This document shows, piece by piece, positions 1-5,146 of a stretch of DNA of 5,702 bases. The notes beneath the pieces were generated by a model. The model saw only the letters and a list, made by a program, of their open reading frames with translations, was not told the origin of the DNA and made no database searches. The stretch's first letter is position 1. Each line of letters starts with the position of its first letter. The stretch is from Thiotrichaceae bacterium. GTDB lineage: Bacteria; Pseudomonadota; Gammaproteobacteria; Thiotrichales; Thiotrichaceae. The stretch covers positions 1 through 5,702 of the forward strand of contig JALVDG010000026.1 of the NCBI GenBank assembly GCA_027009095.1, read 5' to 3'. A program made the position numbers and the translations under genes.

Positions 1-328
1 TCCAGCCTGTTTTGTCTCCGATAAGGAAATTGAATTGATGGCTAGGGTAAAGTTGTTCAACATAGAATTAAATTAGAGGTAAGAAGAGGGAAGGGCTGTA
101 TTTTATCTCTTAAGTTTTAGTAGTTTAATTTTTTAGAAGCAGGATCGTAATATTTGGCAACATTATAAAAATAAAAAACTATATCACTAGCACATTGACC
201 AGTTCAAAGCGTCAGTATCAGTTGTCCTGTCTATCTCTGCGTTACTGCCTTAACTCCACTGCCTTCAGATACCTCGATACAAATCATTACGGAAATGCTA
301 ATTAGACACTTTGGGCTGGTTGATGTAC

Positions 329-351
329 TAGGTACAAATACCTATTTTTTT
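329..351 (+). terminator. Candidate intrinsic terminator (weak)
   Basis: TAGGTA (329-334) and TACCTA (339-344) form a perfect 6-bp stem with a CAAA loop, followed directly by seven Ts (345-351). The shape is that of a rho-independent terminator on the + strand, but the stem is short with only two G-C pairs. No gene is visible just upstream, so it would end either a transcript from outside the window or a small RNA. The T-run can also pair with 364-372 to form an overlapping second hairpin. Confidence 0.35.
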
Positions 352-388
352 AGCAAAAAAAACGCTATAAAATTAATCATATTTTTTT

Positions 389-412
389 AATATCGCTAAA
401 TATAGTGATATT
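389..412. repeat. Stem-loop, 10-bp arms
   Basis: AATATCGCTA (389-398) faces TAGTGATATT (403-412) across an AATA loop. All ten positions pair if one G-U wobble is allowed on the + strand transcript. There is no T-run after it, so it is not an intrinsic terminator. Role unknown; it is one of a cluster of hairpins between 329 and 579. Confidence 0.5.
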
Positions 413-528
413 GATCCGAAAAACATACACATCCAAAATTTTAGGGCTCGGAATGTGGATAGTTATTTTTACTAAAGCCTGAATTCGAGACTTCACTACA
501 GAACAGTGAATAAGCTATTGATTTATAA

Positions 529-548
529 CAGGTATAAAAAAATACCTG
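529..548. repeat. Stem-loop, perfect 7-bp arms
   Basis: CAGGTAT (529-535) and ATACCTG (542-548) are perfect reverse complements around a six-A loop. It abuts the next hairpin (549-571), so the two would stack in a transcript. Function not known. Confidence 0.5.
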
Positions 549-579
549 CTTAAGCTGAGGGTGAAGCTAAGATTTTTTT
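549..579 (+). terminator. Candidate intrinsic terminator
   Basis: CTT-A-AGCT (549-556) pairs with AGCTAAG (565-571), giving seven pairs with one bulged A (552) and an 8-nt loop. One base later comes a run of seven Ts (573-579). This is terminator-like on the + strand and lies 91 bp before the ATG at 670. It would separate that gene from any transcript started upstream, or end a small RNA coming from the hairpin-rich region. The stem is modest, so confidence is limited. Confidence 0.4.
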
Positions 580-669
580 AAATCCCTTGCTAAACCAATA
601 TCTTATCCTCCGTTATCCGCATTGAAGTTATGGATTCAGGTAAAAATATTAAACTGGGGTAGTAATATT

Positions 670-999
670 ATGAATAAACATTGGTTTTCAACTTCTTTAT
701 TGGTTCTTTTTCTTTCCTTTTTTTCGGTGAGTTCTTTTGCCGAAAATTCTTTAGTAGGTCATTGGGTAAATAATAAAATTGATTTGGATTTAAAAGCGAA
801 TAAGAGATATGTTTATAAAGTAAAGATATTGGGTGTAAGAAAAAGATTTAAAGGTAAGTGGTCAGCTACTAAAAAAGTAATTACTCTTAACTATAAGCTT
901 TTGGGCAATCGTAAAAAGACTGCAACTTATTCTTTTAGTCGTGGTGATTTATTGTTAACACAGAAAGGTAAAACGTCTCGTTTAAAGAGAAAACAATAG
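670..999 (+). CDS. Small, highly basic exported protein, lipocalin-like in outline
   Basis: A 109-residue protein of unknown function. The ATG at 670 is preferred over an in-frame TTG at 622 because a GGGG ribosome binding site (656-659) sits about 10 bases before it and because the protein then begins with a classic signal peptide: M-N-K-H, a hydrophobic stretch at about residues 6-20, and an S-F-A cleavage site after Ala24. The mature part is about 85 residues with about 24 Lys/Arg against four acidic residues, so it is strongly positive. It begins LVGHW and alternates short hydrophobic and polar stretches, with a later KGKW and TLNY, recalling the 'G-x-W ... G-x-W' beta-strand pattern of small lipocalin-like secreted proteins. 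This fold idea rests on pattern only. It is likely periplasmic or secreted. It runs toward the SUMF1-type gene and shares a hairpin with it at 1050-1098. No cysteines and no lipobox are present. Confidence 0.75.
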   Translation: MNKHWFSTSLLVLFLSFFSVSSFAENSLVGHWVNNKIDLDLKANKRYVYKVKILGVRKRFKGKWSATKKVITLNYKLLGNRKKTATYSFSRGDLLLTQKGKTSRLKRKQ

Positions 1000-1049
1000 T
1001 GTATTAACTCAACTTTCTGGCTAGTTCAATGCTTATCTTGAAGGTATTT

Positions 1050-1098
1050 TAAGTACCCAAGCAAAATAGTTATTAGCTTAATTTTGCGTGGGTACTTA
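1050..1098. repeat. Long hairpin between convergent genes, possible shared transcript end
   Basis: The 17-bp arms at 1051-1067 and 1081-1097 pair with a single mismatch (inner AGCAAAAT against ATTTTGCG) around a 13-nt loop. The outer pair 1050/1098 extends the stem. The right arm contains part of the TAA stop (1098-1096) of the - strand gene. It lies between two convergent genes, the usual place for a bidirectional transcript end or a 3'-end stabilising structure. Neither side is followed by a good T-run on its own strand, so it is not a textbook intrinsic terminator. An RNA-stabilising hairpin is equally possible. Confidence 0.6.
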
Positions 1099-1974
1099 TA
1101 ATTCTCGAACAATTCTAAAGCCCAGATTAGTGTCCATTTCATCGTCAAGTCGTTTTTTACGAGCGGCACTACGAGCAAGTATAGCAGGGTCAAACCATGA
1201 TCCACCTTTGGTAACATACCAATGGCTAGAGGATGTATCACTGTTACTTCCATCTCGATTTGCGTTTAGGTGGGAGTTTGCCCAGCGTGTTGTGGTGTAT
1301 TCCCAGACATTTCCATGTACTTCATGAAGTCCCCAGCTATTTGCGGGTTTGCTTCCAACAGGAATAGCTTTAGGCATGGGGAAGCAACGTGGAAGAAACC
1401 AGCGTTTTTTTTGTTTTGCTTCTTCGTAGGGGGCAGTTGAGTCAAAATGAATTTCTTTACAGCTGGCAGTTTCCCCAAAATGGAATGCTGTCTTCGTCCC
1501 TGCTCTTGCGGCATATTCCCATTCAGACTCTGTTGGTAAACGATAGGTTTCACCTGTTTGCTGGCTGAGCCACTCTGTATATAATTTCATATCGCTTAGG
1601 CGAATATTCATAACAGGTTCATTTTTTTTTGCCCAAAGCAATTCGGGGCGTAAGTGCCATTCAGTATCTTTACGAAACTTATCGAAATCATATGCTGTGA
1701 CTGTATATCGACCTATTGCAAAGGGTTTGTGTATTTGCATGTAATGTTGTGGATATTCTTCTCGATAGTGCCCAAATTCATCACTGTTTGATCCCATTTC
1801 AAACATGCCAGCAGGAATGATGGCAAGCTCTGGTGCAGTACCACCGATTTTCATCTTATCAGAAAAATAGCGAGGTAGATTTAGCTCATCACTTGTTTTT
1901 TTTTGTAGTGATATAATCTCTTTGGTTGATAACTCCGGTAGGTATGGTGTTGCTGGTCTGAGGATATTTGTCAT
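1096..1974 (-). CDS. SUMF1/FGE-sulfatase-fold domain protein, non-canonical (no active-site cysteines)
   Basis: A 292-residue protein with one SUMF1 (formylglycine-generating enzyme-like) domain from about residue 48 to the end. Family landmarks in order: IPAGMFEMGS (53-62), PVMNIRLSDM (120-129), YRLPTESEWEYAARAGT (144-160), NSWGLHEVHGNVWEY (212-226), TKGGSWFD (255-262) and NLGFRIVR (283-290). Residues 1-47 are a polar N-terminal extension with no signal peptide or membrane segment, so the protein is probably cytoplasmic. True aerobic FGEs carry two catalytic cysteines shortly after the GGS motif; here that stretch has none (the only cysteines are C172 and C197), so sulfatase activation is unlikely. 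No DinB-type iron-binding domain is present, which argues against EgtB. It may be a binding or scaffold version of the fold; its substrate is unknown. The ATG at 1974 is supported by AGGAT (complement of 1982-1986) seven bases upstream and by the promoter at 2007-2034. It is divergent from the pilus genes, across about 600 bp of non-coding DNA. Confidence 0.88.
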   Translation of the reverse strand: MTNILRPATPYLPELSTKEIISLQKKTSDELNLPRYFSDKMKIGGTAPELAIIPAGMFEMGSNSDEFGHYREEYPQHYMQIHKPFAIGRYTVTAYDFDKFRKDTEWHLRPELLWAKKNEPVMNIRLSDMKLYTEWLSQQTGETYRLPTESEWEYAARAGTKTAFHFGETASCKEIHFDSTAPYEEAKQKKRWFLPRCFPMPKAIPVGSKPANSWGLHEVHGNVWEYTTTRWANSHLNANRDGSNSDTSSSHWYVTKGGSWFDPAILARSAARKKRLDDEMDTNLGFRIVREL

Positions 1975-2006
1975 AATATAAATCCTATTAGAGTTTACTT
2001 ATATTT

Positions 2007-2034
2007 AGTATAAGGATAACAAAATAACTATCAA
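2007..2034 (-). promoter_or_regulatory. Sigma-70-type promoter for the SUMF1-domain gene
   Basis: On the - strand, TTGATA (complement of 2029-2034) and TATACT (complement of 2007-2012) each match the -35 and -10 consensus at five of six positions, with a 16-bp spacer. Transcription would start near 2000, giving a leader of about 26 bases that carries the AGGAT ribosome binding site before the ATG at 1974. The geometry is self-consistent. Confidence 0.65.
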
Positions 2035-2160
2035 TAAAAATAGTTTATATCTAATTAATTTTTAGATTCAGCTTAAATACAGGTGTCGACCACTTATCGA
2101 ATAAGTTTTAAAGTAGCTAAAAAAACAATCATACTATCCTTCAGAAATAGACATTTTTAT

Positions 2161-2302
2161 GTAACTACTCAGCTAGCACTCTATTTTGCCCGATTTCTGC
2201 GTTAAAAGTGCTTATTTATACGGATAAACTCCGCTCTTTTGCCTTGAACTCGAACAAAATAGAGCGCAATCTGAGCAGTTACTGATTACGCTGAGTAGTT
2301 AC
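2161..2302. repeat. Large imperfect palindromic element (MITE/REP-like)
   Basis: Bases 2161-2282 fold into one long hairpin. 2161-2172 (GTAACTACTCAG) pairs with 2271-2282 with one mismatch. 2176-2188 pairs with 2255-2267 with one mismatch, with equal 3-nt gaps on both sides. AAAAGTGC (2204-2211) with its AT-rich continuation pairs with the stretch ending GCTCTTTT (2233-2240), allowing one bulge. A second copy of the right end, CTGAGTAGTTAC (2291-2302), is the perfect reverse complement of the left end, so the element has two alternative right ends 20 bp apart. Flanks CATTTTTAT (2152-2160) and CATTTTAT (2303-2310) could be a slipped target-site duplication. No protein is encoded. It resembles the non-autonomous palindromic repeats scattered in gammaproteobacterial genomes; I do not assign a named family. 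Confidence 0.75.
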
Positions 2303-2439
2303 CATTTTATTTCTATTCTAAGGGTGTTTATATAATTGAAATATATACCAATTATTTGGAATGCCCCTTTTGAAAAGTCTCTATAACTGTTTTTTTACCA
2401 TATATAAAAAAATTATAAATTCAGAAAGACAGAATATTT

Positions 2440-2454
2440 AACCTGATTCAGGTT
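2440..2454. promoter_or_regulatory. Operator-like palindrome upstream of pilV
   Basis: AACCTGA and TCAGGTT are perfect 7-bp inverted arms around a single central T, 118 bp before the pilV ATG. The size and symmetry suit a dimeric transcription factor site. No regulator gene is nearby and the promoter is not firmly located, so the role is inferred only from shape and position. Confidence 0.35.
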
Positions 2455-2571
2455 TAAGCTAATTAGCCCTTTCATGGGGTAAAAAATTAAAGTAGTGATT
2501 GTGTTTGCTCAATCTATGATGACTCATTAAAGTGATTTTAACCCGATGATAAATATAGAGGTGTTGGATAT

Positions 2572-3117
2572 ATGAGAGCTTTTTCTTATTCGTCTCAATA
2601 CGGATTTAGCATGATTGAATCTATGATTGCAGCGTTGATTATTGCAATTGGTTTGCTAGGCGTAGCTGGCATGCAGATAGTTGCAATGAAAGGAACGAAT
2701 CATTCTGTACAACAAGGTAAAGCTAGCGATTTGATGCAAGGTTTATTGGAACGCATGAGATCAAATTCAAAAGGAGTCTATGACGAAAATTATAATATCG
2801 TTAATAGCTCGACTTATAAATGTAATGTTGCTCTGACTAAAAATTGTGAAGATGGTGTGACTTTATGCAATGCAAAAGAGTTAGCGGAAAGTGACCTTTA
2901 TCATACGATTTGTGGTGAGGGAACGAGCCATACAGGTGGTTTAATCGCTACTTTATCCAATCCTTCCCTTTCTGTTTCTTGTATTGGTGGTGTGGGAAAA
3001 TGCTCTTCGGGCATTAATTTAAAAATAAAGTGGCAAGAACGTCTTTTGGGTAAAGAAGGTAGCGGCAATAAAACACTTCCTCGTGAAATTAGTTTAGATA
3101 CAGTGATAGCACAATGA
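2572..3117 (+). CDS. pilV: Type IV pilus minor pilin PilV
   Basis: A 181-residue prepilin-like protein of the PilV family. It is one of the minor pilins that, with PilW, PilX, PilE and usually FimU, is thought to prime pilus assembly in the inner membrane and sit at the pilus tip. The prepilin peptidase site is G11|F12 with the conserved Glu at +5 (E16): Y-G|F-S-M-I-E-S-M-I. The ten-residue leader is followed by a hydrophobic helix at about residues 12-36 containing the typical A-x-x-I-x-x-G-L-L-G-V-A-G-M-Q pattern. The DLMQGLLERMRSN stretch (about residues 54-66) is also characteristic. The globular part has six cysteines (84, 92, 99, 114, 137, 144), consistent with disulfides formed in the periplasm. 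The ATG is preceded by AGAGGTG (2557-2563) with an 8-base gap. It is the first gene of the cluster, and its TGA overlaps the start of pilW. Length is normal for the family. Confidence 0.92.
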   Translation: MRAFSYSSQYGFSMIESMIAALIIAIGLLGVAGMQIVAMKGTNHSVQQGKASDLMQGLLERMRSNSKGVYDENYNIVNSSTYKCNVALTKNCEDGVTLCNAKELAESDLYHTICGEGTSHTGGLIATLSNPSLSVSCIGGVGKCSSGINLKIKWQERLLGKEGSGNKTLPREISLDTVIAQ

Positions 3118-3935
3118 ATATAAAGCAACAACAAAAAGGCTTTTCTTTAGTTGAAATGATGATTTCAATGGTATTGGGCATACTGTTGTTACTTGCAACA
3201 TCAGTGGTTTATTTGAGTTCACAACGTTCTTCGTCTAATCGAACTCAATATGCATCAATGGAAGATAATGCACGATCAGCCTTAGAAATTATGACAAGGG
3301 CAATTGAGCATACAGGATACACATCAACGAACTCTGTTCCATTAGATGATCGTTTTATTACAAAAAGTGTCGTGGCCGCAAACTGTGGAGGAGGTAAAAA
3401 AAATGTACTAAAGACATCATTATTTGGCGTTGTTAGTAATGGAGTCTCTGGAGCGACAGATTCAATTGGTGTTGTATATGTTGGAGATTCTTCCTTTAAT
3501 AGGGACTGTACAGGTAAACAGTTACCTACAGCTTGTCAAGTTGGCGGGGTTGGTACGGTGGATGCATCCAAAATATATAATTATTTTTCAGTTGCAACCA
3601 ATACAGCAGGAGTACCTGTTTTAAATTGTGCAGGATCAAATAATTTGACGACTGTTGAGGTAGCAGAAGGTGTAGAGAATCTGCAAGTATTGTATGGTGT
3701 AGATAATAATCAAGATAATCGTGTTGACCAGTATGTTAATGCCGATAAAGTAAGCTCATGGAACCATGTTATTAGTGTGCAGTTAGCCGTGTTAATTCGT
3801 TCTTTGCGTAAGGTTAAAAACAAAGCAGAAGTAAAAAAATATAAGTTATTAGATAACCAGATAATAACCACTAATGATCGGTATCAAAGGGCTGTTTTTA
3901 CATCAACTGTTCGGCTTAGAAATGTGCAGTTGTAG
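3114..3935 (+). CDS. pilW: Type IV pilus minor pilin PilW
   Basis: A 273-residue minor pilin of the PilW family, part of the presumed pilus priming and tip complex. Prepilin peptidase site K-G9|F10-S-L-V-E14 with Glu at +5, then a hydrophobic helix at about residues 10-32. The segment SMEDNARSALEIMTRAI (about 47-63) is the usual post-helix signature. The C-terminal PilW signature is strong: VAEGVENLQVLYGVD near 183-197, then W-x-x-V-x-S-V-Q-L-A-V-L-I-R-S. Between them, D197-N-N-Q-D-N-R-V-D205 has the D-x-N-x-D-x-x-x-D spacing of a calcium-binding loop. Four cysteines (91, 132, 141, 172) may form disulfides. The ATG lies within the pilV stop (ATGA overlap) and no clear separate ribosome binding site is seen, so translation is probably coupled to pilV. 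It is somewhat shorter than many PilW proteins but complete at both ends. Confidence 0.93.
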   Translation: MNIKQQQKGFSLVEMMISMVLGILLLLATSVVYLSSQRSSSNRTQYASMEDNARSALEIMTRAIEHTGYTSTNSVPLDDRFITKSVVAANCGGGKKNVLKTSLFGVVSNGVSGATDSIGVVYVGDSSFNRDCTGKQLPTACQVGGVGTVDASKIYNYFSVATNTAGVPVLNCAGSNNLTTVEVAEGVENLQVLYGVDNNQDNRVDQYVNADKVSSWNHVISVQLAVLIRSLRKVKNKAEVKKYKLLDNQIITTNDRYQRAVFTSTVRLRNVQL

Positions 3936-3949
3936 TTGTTGAGATAACT

Positions 3950-4456
3950 ATGAATAAAATAATAAATAACAAGAGAATTTTGTTTAAAAAGAGTCCTAAT
4001 AAACAACAAGGAGCCATCTTGATTTGGTCGGTTGTTATAGTAATAATCTTAACAATGGTTGGTATTAGTGCCGTTAAGATGTCGACTATTAGTACTAAAA
4101 TGACAGGTAATTCTTTATTTTCGATGTTAGTTTTTCAAGGAGCGGAATCTGCTTTGGGAAAAACAGCAAAGATTCATTATATGAAACTAGCAATAGAGAA
4201 ATTACCAGGAAAGAATGTGGATGTAGCTTTATCTGATGAGAATGTATCAAATGGTAAATTAAAATCATCCGTAAATGTTGCTTGGTCAGGGTATCAAGAG
4301 TGTCCTATTAACTCATTTGCATACTCTAGTAAGCAGAAATGTCACTATTTTAATATCAATGCGGTGACATCATTAAGTGGTACAGGAGCAAGAACTACTC
4401 ACACCTTAGGGGTTGCTAAACCTGGGCCATCAACAGGGATAACATGGACACCTTGA
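3950..4456 (+). CDS. pilX: Type IV pilus assembly protein PilX
   Basis: A 168-residue protein with the PilX N-terminal signature: K-Q-Q-G21|A22 followed by a hydrophobic helix (about 22-45) and then KMTGNSLFSMLVFQGAESAL (about 50-69), matching the family's E/K-M-A-G-N ... A-F-Q-A-A-E-S-A-L pattern. The likely prepilin peptidase site is after G21. Position +5 is Trp26 rather than Glu, consistent with PilX-like pilins being divergent at this position and with a tip location by analogy to GspK. The leader is longer than in its neighbours and rich in Lys/Asn. Two cysteines (118, 131) could form one disulfide loop. It starts 14 bp after the pilW stop, with a short GAGAT (3941-3945) close to the ATG. 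Family members are usually followed by pilY1; here pilE follows directly. Confidence 0.87.
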   Translation: MNKIINNKRILFKKSPNKQQGAILIWSVVIVIILTMVGISAVKMSTISTKMTGNSLFSMLVFQGAESALGKTAKIHYMKLAIEKLPGKNVDVALSDENVSNGKLKSSVNVAWSGYQECPINSFAYSSKQKCHYFNINAVTSLSGTGARTTHTLGVAKPGPSTGITWTP

Positions 4457-4507
4457 GGTGTTGATGCACTAGTACATTAATCAGTAACTAAAAATAGAAT
4501 ATTAATA

Positions 4508-5005
4508 ATGAATAAAAATAAAGGCTTTTCACTTTTAGAGTTAATGATCGCGGTTGCTATCCTAGGAATAATAACATCAATTGCTTATCCTTCTTATCTA
4601 AAGCAAGTTCAAAAAAGTAAGCGTGTTCCCGCCAAAGTAGAGCTTATGCGTATTGCACAATTACAAGAAAGCTTCTATGTGCAAAATTTAAGTTATGCAA
4701 AAACATTAAATAATACCGCAGCCTCAGGTGGCTTGGGTTTTCCTAATGCAACAATAACAACAGAAGGAGGAGATTATACAGTCTCTCTTATCTCAACTAA
4801 AGCAGATGGAACAGCCTGTACAGGCACATCGGCTACACCTTGTGTTATTTACTCAATCTTTGCTGTGCCAGTTGCAGGAAAACCACAAGCAAATGATTCA
4901 GAATGTACAGGCTTTCGTTTGACAAATACGGGAGCAAAAGCAGCGAAAAGTGCGACTATTACAAGCTATGGAACGGCAAGTGTAAGAGATGCTTGTTGGA
5001 AATAA
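4508..5005 (+). CDS. pilE: Type IV minor pilin PilE
   Basis: A 165-residue type IV pilin-like protein of the PilE (minor pilin) group. It has a very short leader, M-N-K-N-K-G6|F7-S-L-L-E11, with Glu at +5, then the canonical helix LMIAVAILGIITSIAYPSY (about 12-30) and the post-helix QESFYVQNLSYA region. Four cysteines (104, 112, 133, 163) are present; the last sits in the terminal A-C-W-K, and the E-C-T-G-F-R-L-T-N-T-G segment is typical of PilE C-terminal halves. It probably acts with PilV, PilW and PilX in pilus initiation; a major-pilin role is less likely given the neighbours but not excluded. It lies 51 bp after pilX with no good Shine-Dalgarno before the ATG, so it is probably expressed from the operon transcript. 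It is last in the cluster; an insertion sequence follows within about 50-90 bp. Confidence 0.88.
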   Translation: MNKNKGFSLLELMIAVAILGIITSIAYPSYLKQVQKSKRVPAKVELMRIAQLQESFYVQNLSYAKTLNNTAASGGLGFPNATITTEGGDYTVSLISTKADGTACTGTSATPCVIYSIFAVPVAGKPQANDSECTGFRLTNTGAKAAKSATITSYGTASVRDACWK

Positions 5006-5091
5006 AAATACATTGCCAAATATTTTAGAGTGTTTTTATTAGGTTTAATAAACAATACTTCGGACAATTAATTTAGATAAGTAGAAAAAGC

Positions 5092-5146
5092 GAGAGCTTC
5101 CCCAATTGTAAGAGTTACCAAACAACTCACAAAACAGGAAGCTCTC
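5092..5146 (+). promoter_or_regulatory. Leader hairpin that buries the transposase ribosome binding site
   Basis: GAGAGCTTCC (5092-5101) and GGAAGCTCTC (5137-5146) are a perfect 10-bp inverted repeat. The right arm contains most of the Shine-Dalgarno AGGAAG (5136-5141) and ends at the base before the ATG (5147). Inside the 35-nt loop a smaller stem, GAGTT (5112-5116) with AACTC (5124-5128), extended by TTGT (5106-5109) and ACAA (5129-5132), lengthens the fold. In a transcript entering from outside, this structure would hide the ribosome binding site. A transcript starting inside the left arm would not form it. The masking role is inferred from known IS leader hairpins such as those of IS10 and IS50. 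Confidence 0.65.

Larger units (their letters stand above)
1..669. other. Non-coding, hairpin-rich AT-rich region
   Basis: No reading frame here has both a plausible start and ribosome binding site and a length that suggests a gene. The left edge might hold a few codons of an outside gene: a + strand frame open from base 2 to a TAG at 74-76, or a - strand frame with an ATG at 63-61 running off the edge. Neither can be identified. The right half (about 329-580) is dense in short inverted repeats, two followed by T-runs, and these are listed separately. Bases 231-257 loosely resemble parts of the palindromic element at 2161-2302, sharing TCTGCGTTA and a GCCTT-AACTC stretch, so they may be a decayed or internally deleted relative. 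That last point is inference from short matches. Confidence 0.6.
1975..2571. other. Intergenic region between divergent SUMF1 gene and pil cluster
   Basis: About 600 bp with no supported gene on either strand. It holds the SUMF1-gene promoter (2007-2034), a large palindromic element (2161-2302), a short symmetric site (2440-2454) and a strongly A/T-rich tract (about 2387-2420). The promoter of the pil cluster must lie here, but I cannot place it firmly. TATGAT (2515-2520) is a good -10 candidate without a convincing -35 at the right distance. No clear sigma-54 (GG-N10-GC) promoter was recognised. No FimU/FimT-type pilin gene, often first in such clusters, is present. Confidence 0.7.

Noticed and set aside
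1..76. Edge reading frames (+ frame open from base 2 to TAG at 74-76; - frame with ATG at 63-61 running off the edge)
   Set aside because: Only about 21-24 codons each, no recognisable sequence and no convincing ribosome binding site; they cannot be told from chance.
622..669. TTG start at 622 extending the small exported protein by 16 residues
   Set aside because: The extension would place charged and polar residues before a textbook signal peptide, and the ribosome binding site fits the ATG at 670.
1096..1280. Diversity-generating retroelement target (SUMF1-like C-terminal domain followed by a hairpin)
   Set aside because: No reverse transcriptase, no template repeat and no second copy of the C-terminal coding sequence is visible in the window. 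The fold alone is not enough.
1088..1327. Open frames opposite or overlapping the SUMF1-type gene (1088-1327 +, 1026-1253 -, 1266-1553 -)
   Set aside because: They overlap a well-supported gene in other frames, have no ribosome binding sites and show no family features.
2370..2419. Sigma-70 promoter built from TTGAAA (2370-2375) and nearby TATA-like boxes
   Set aside because: The spacings to TATAAC (6 bp) and to TATATA (25 bp) are both wrong for a sigma-70 promoter.
2901..3134. Open frames overlapping pilV and pilW (2901-3134 - and 3424-3624 +)
   Set aside because: Shadows of clear pilin genes; no independent support.
149..5024. 12-bp inverted match between 149-160 (AATATTTGGCAA) and 5013-5024
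   Set aside because: An AT-rich 12-mer match is expected about once by chance in a window of this size, and the match does not extend on either side.
5035..5052. Possible terminator after pilE (TTTATTA / TAATAAA, GGTT loop)
   Set aside because: The stem is all A-T, very weak, and not followed by a T-run.
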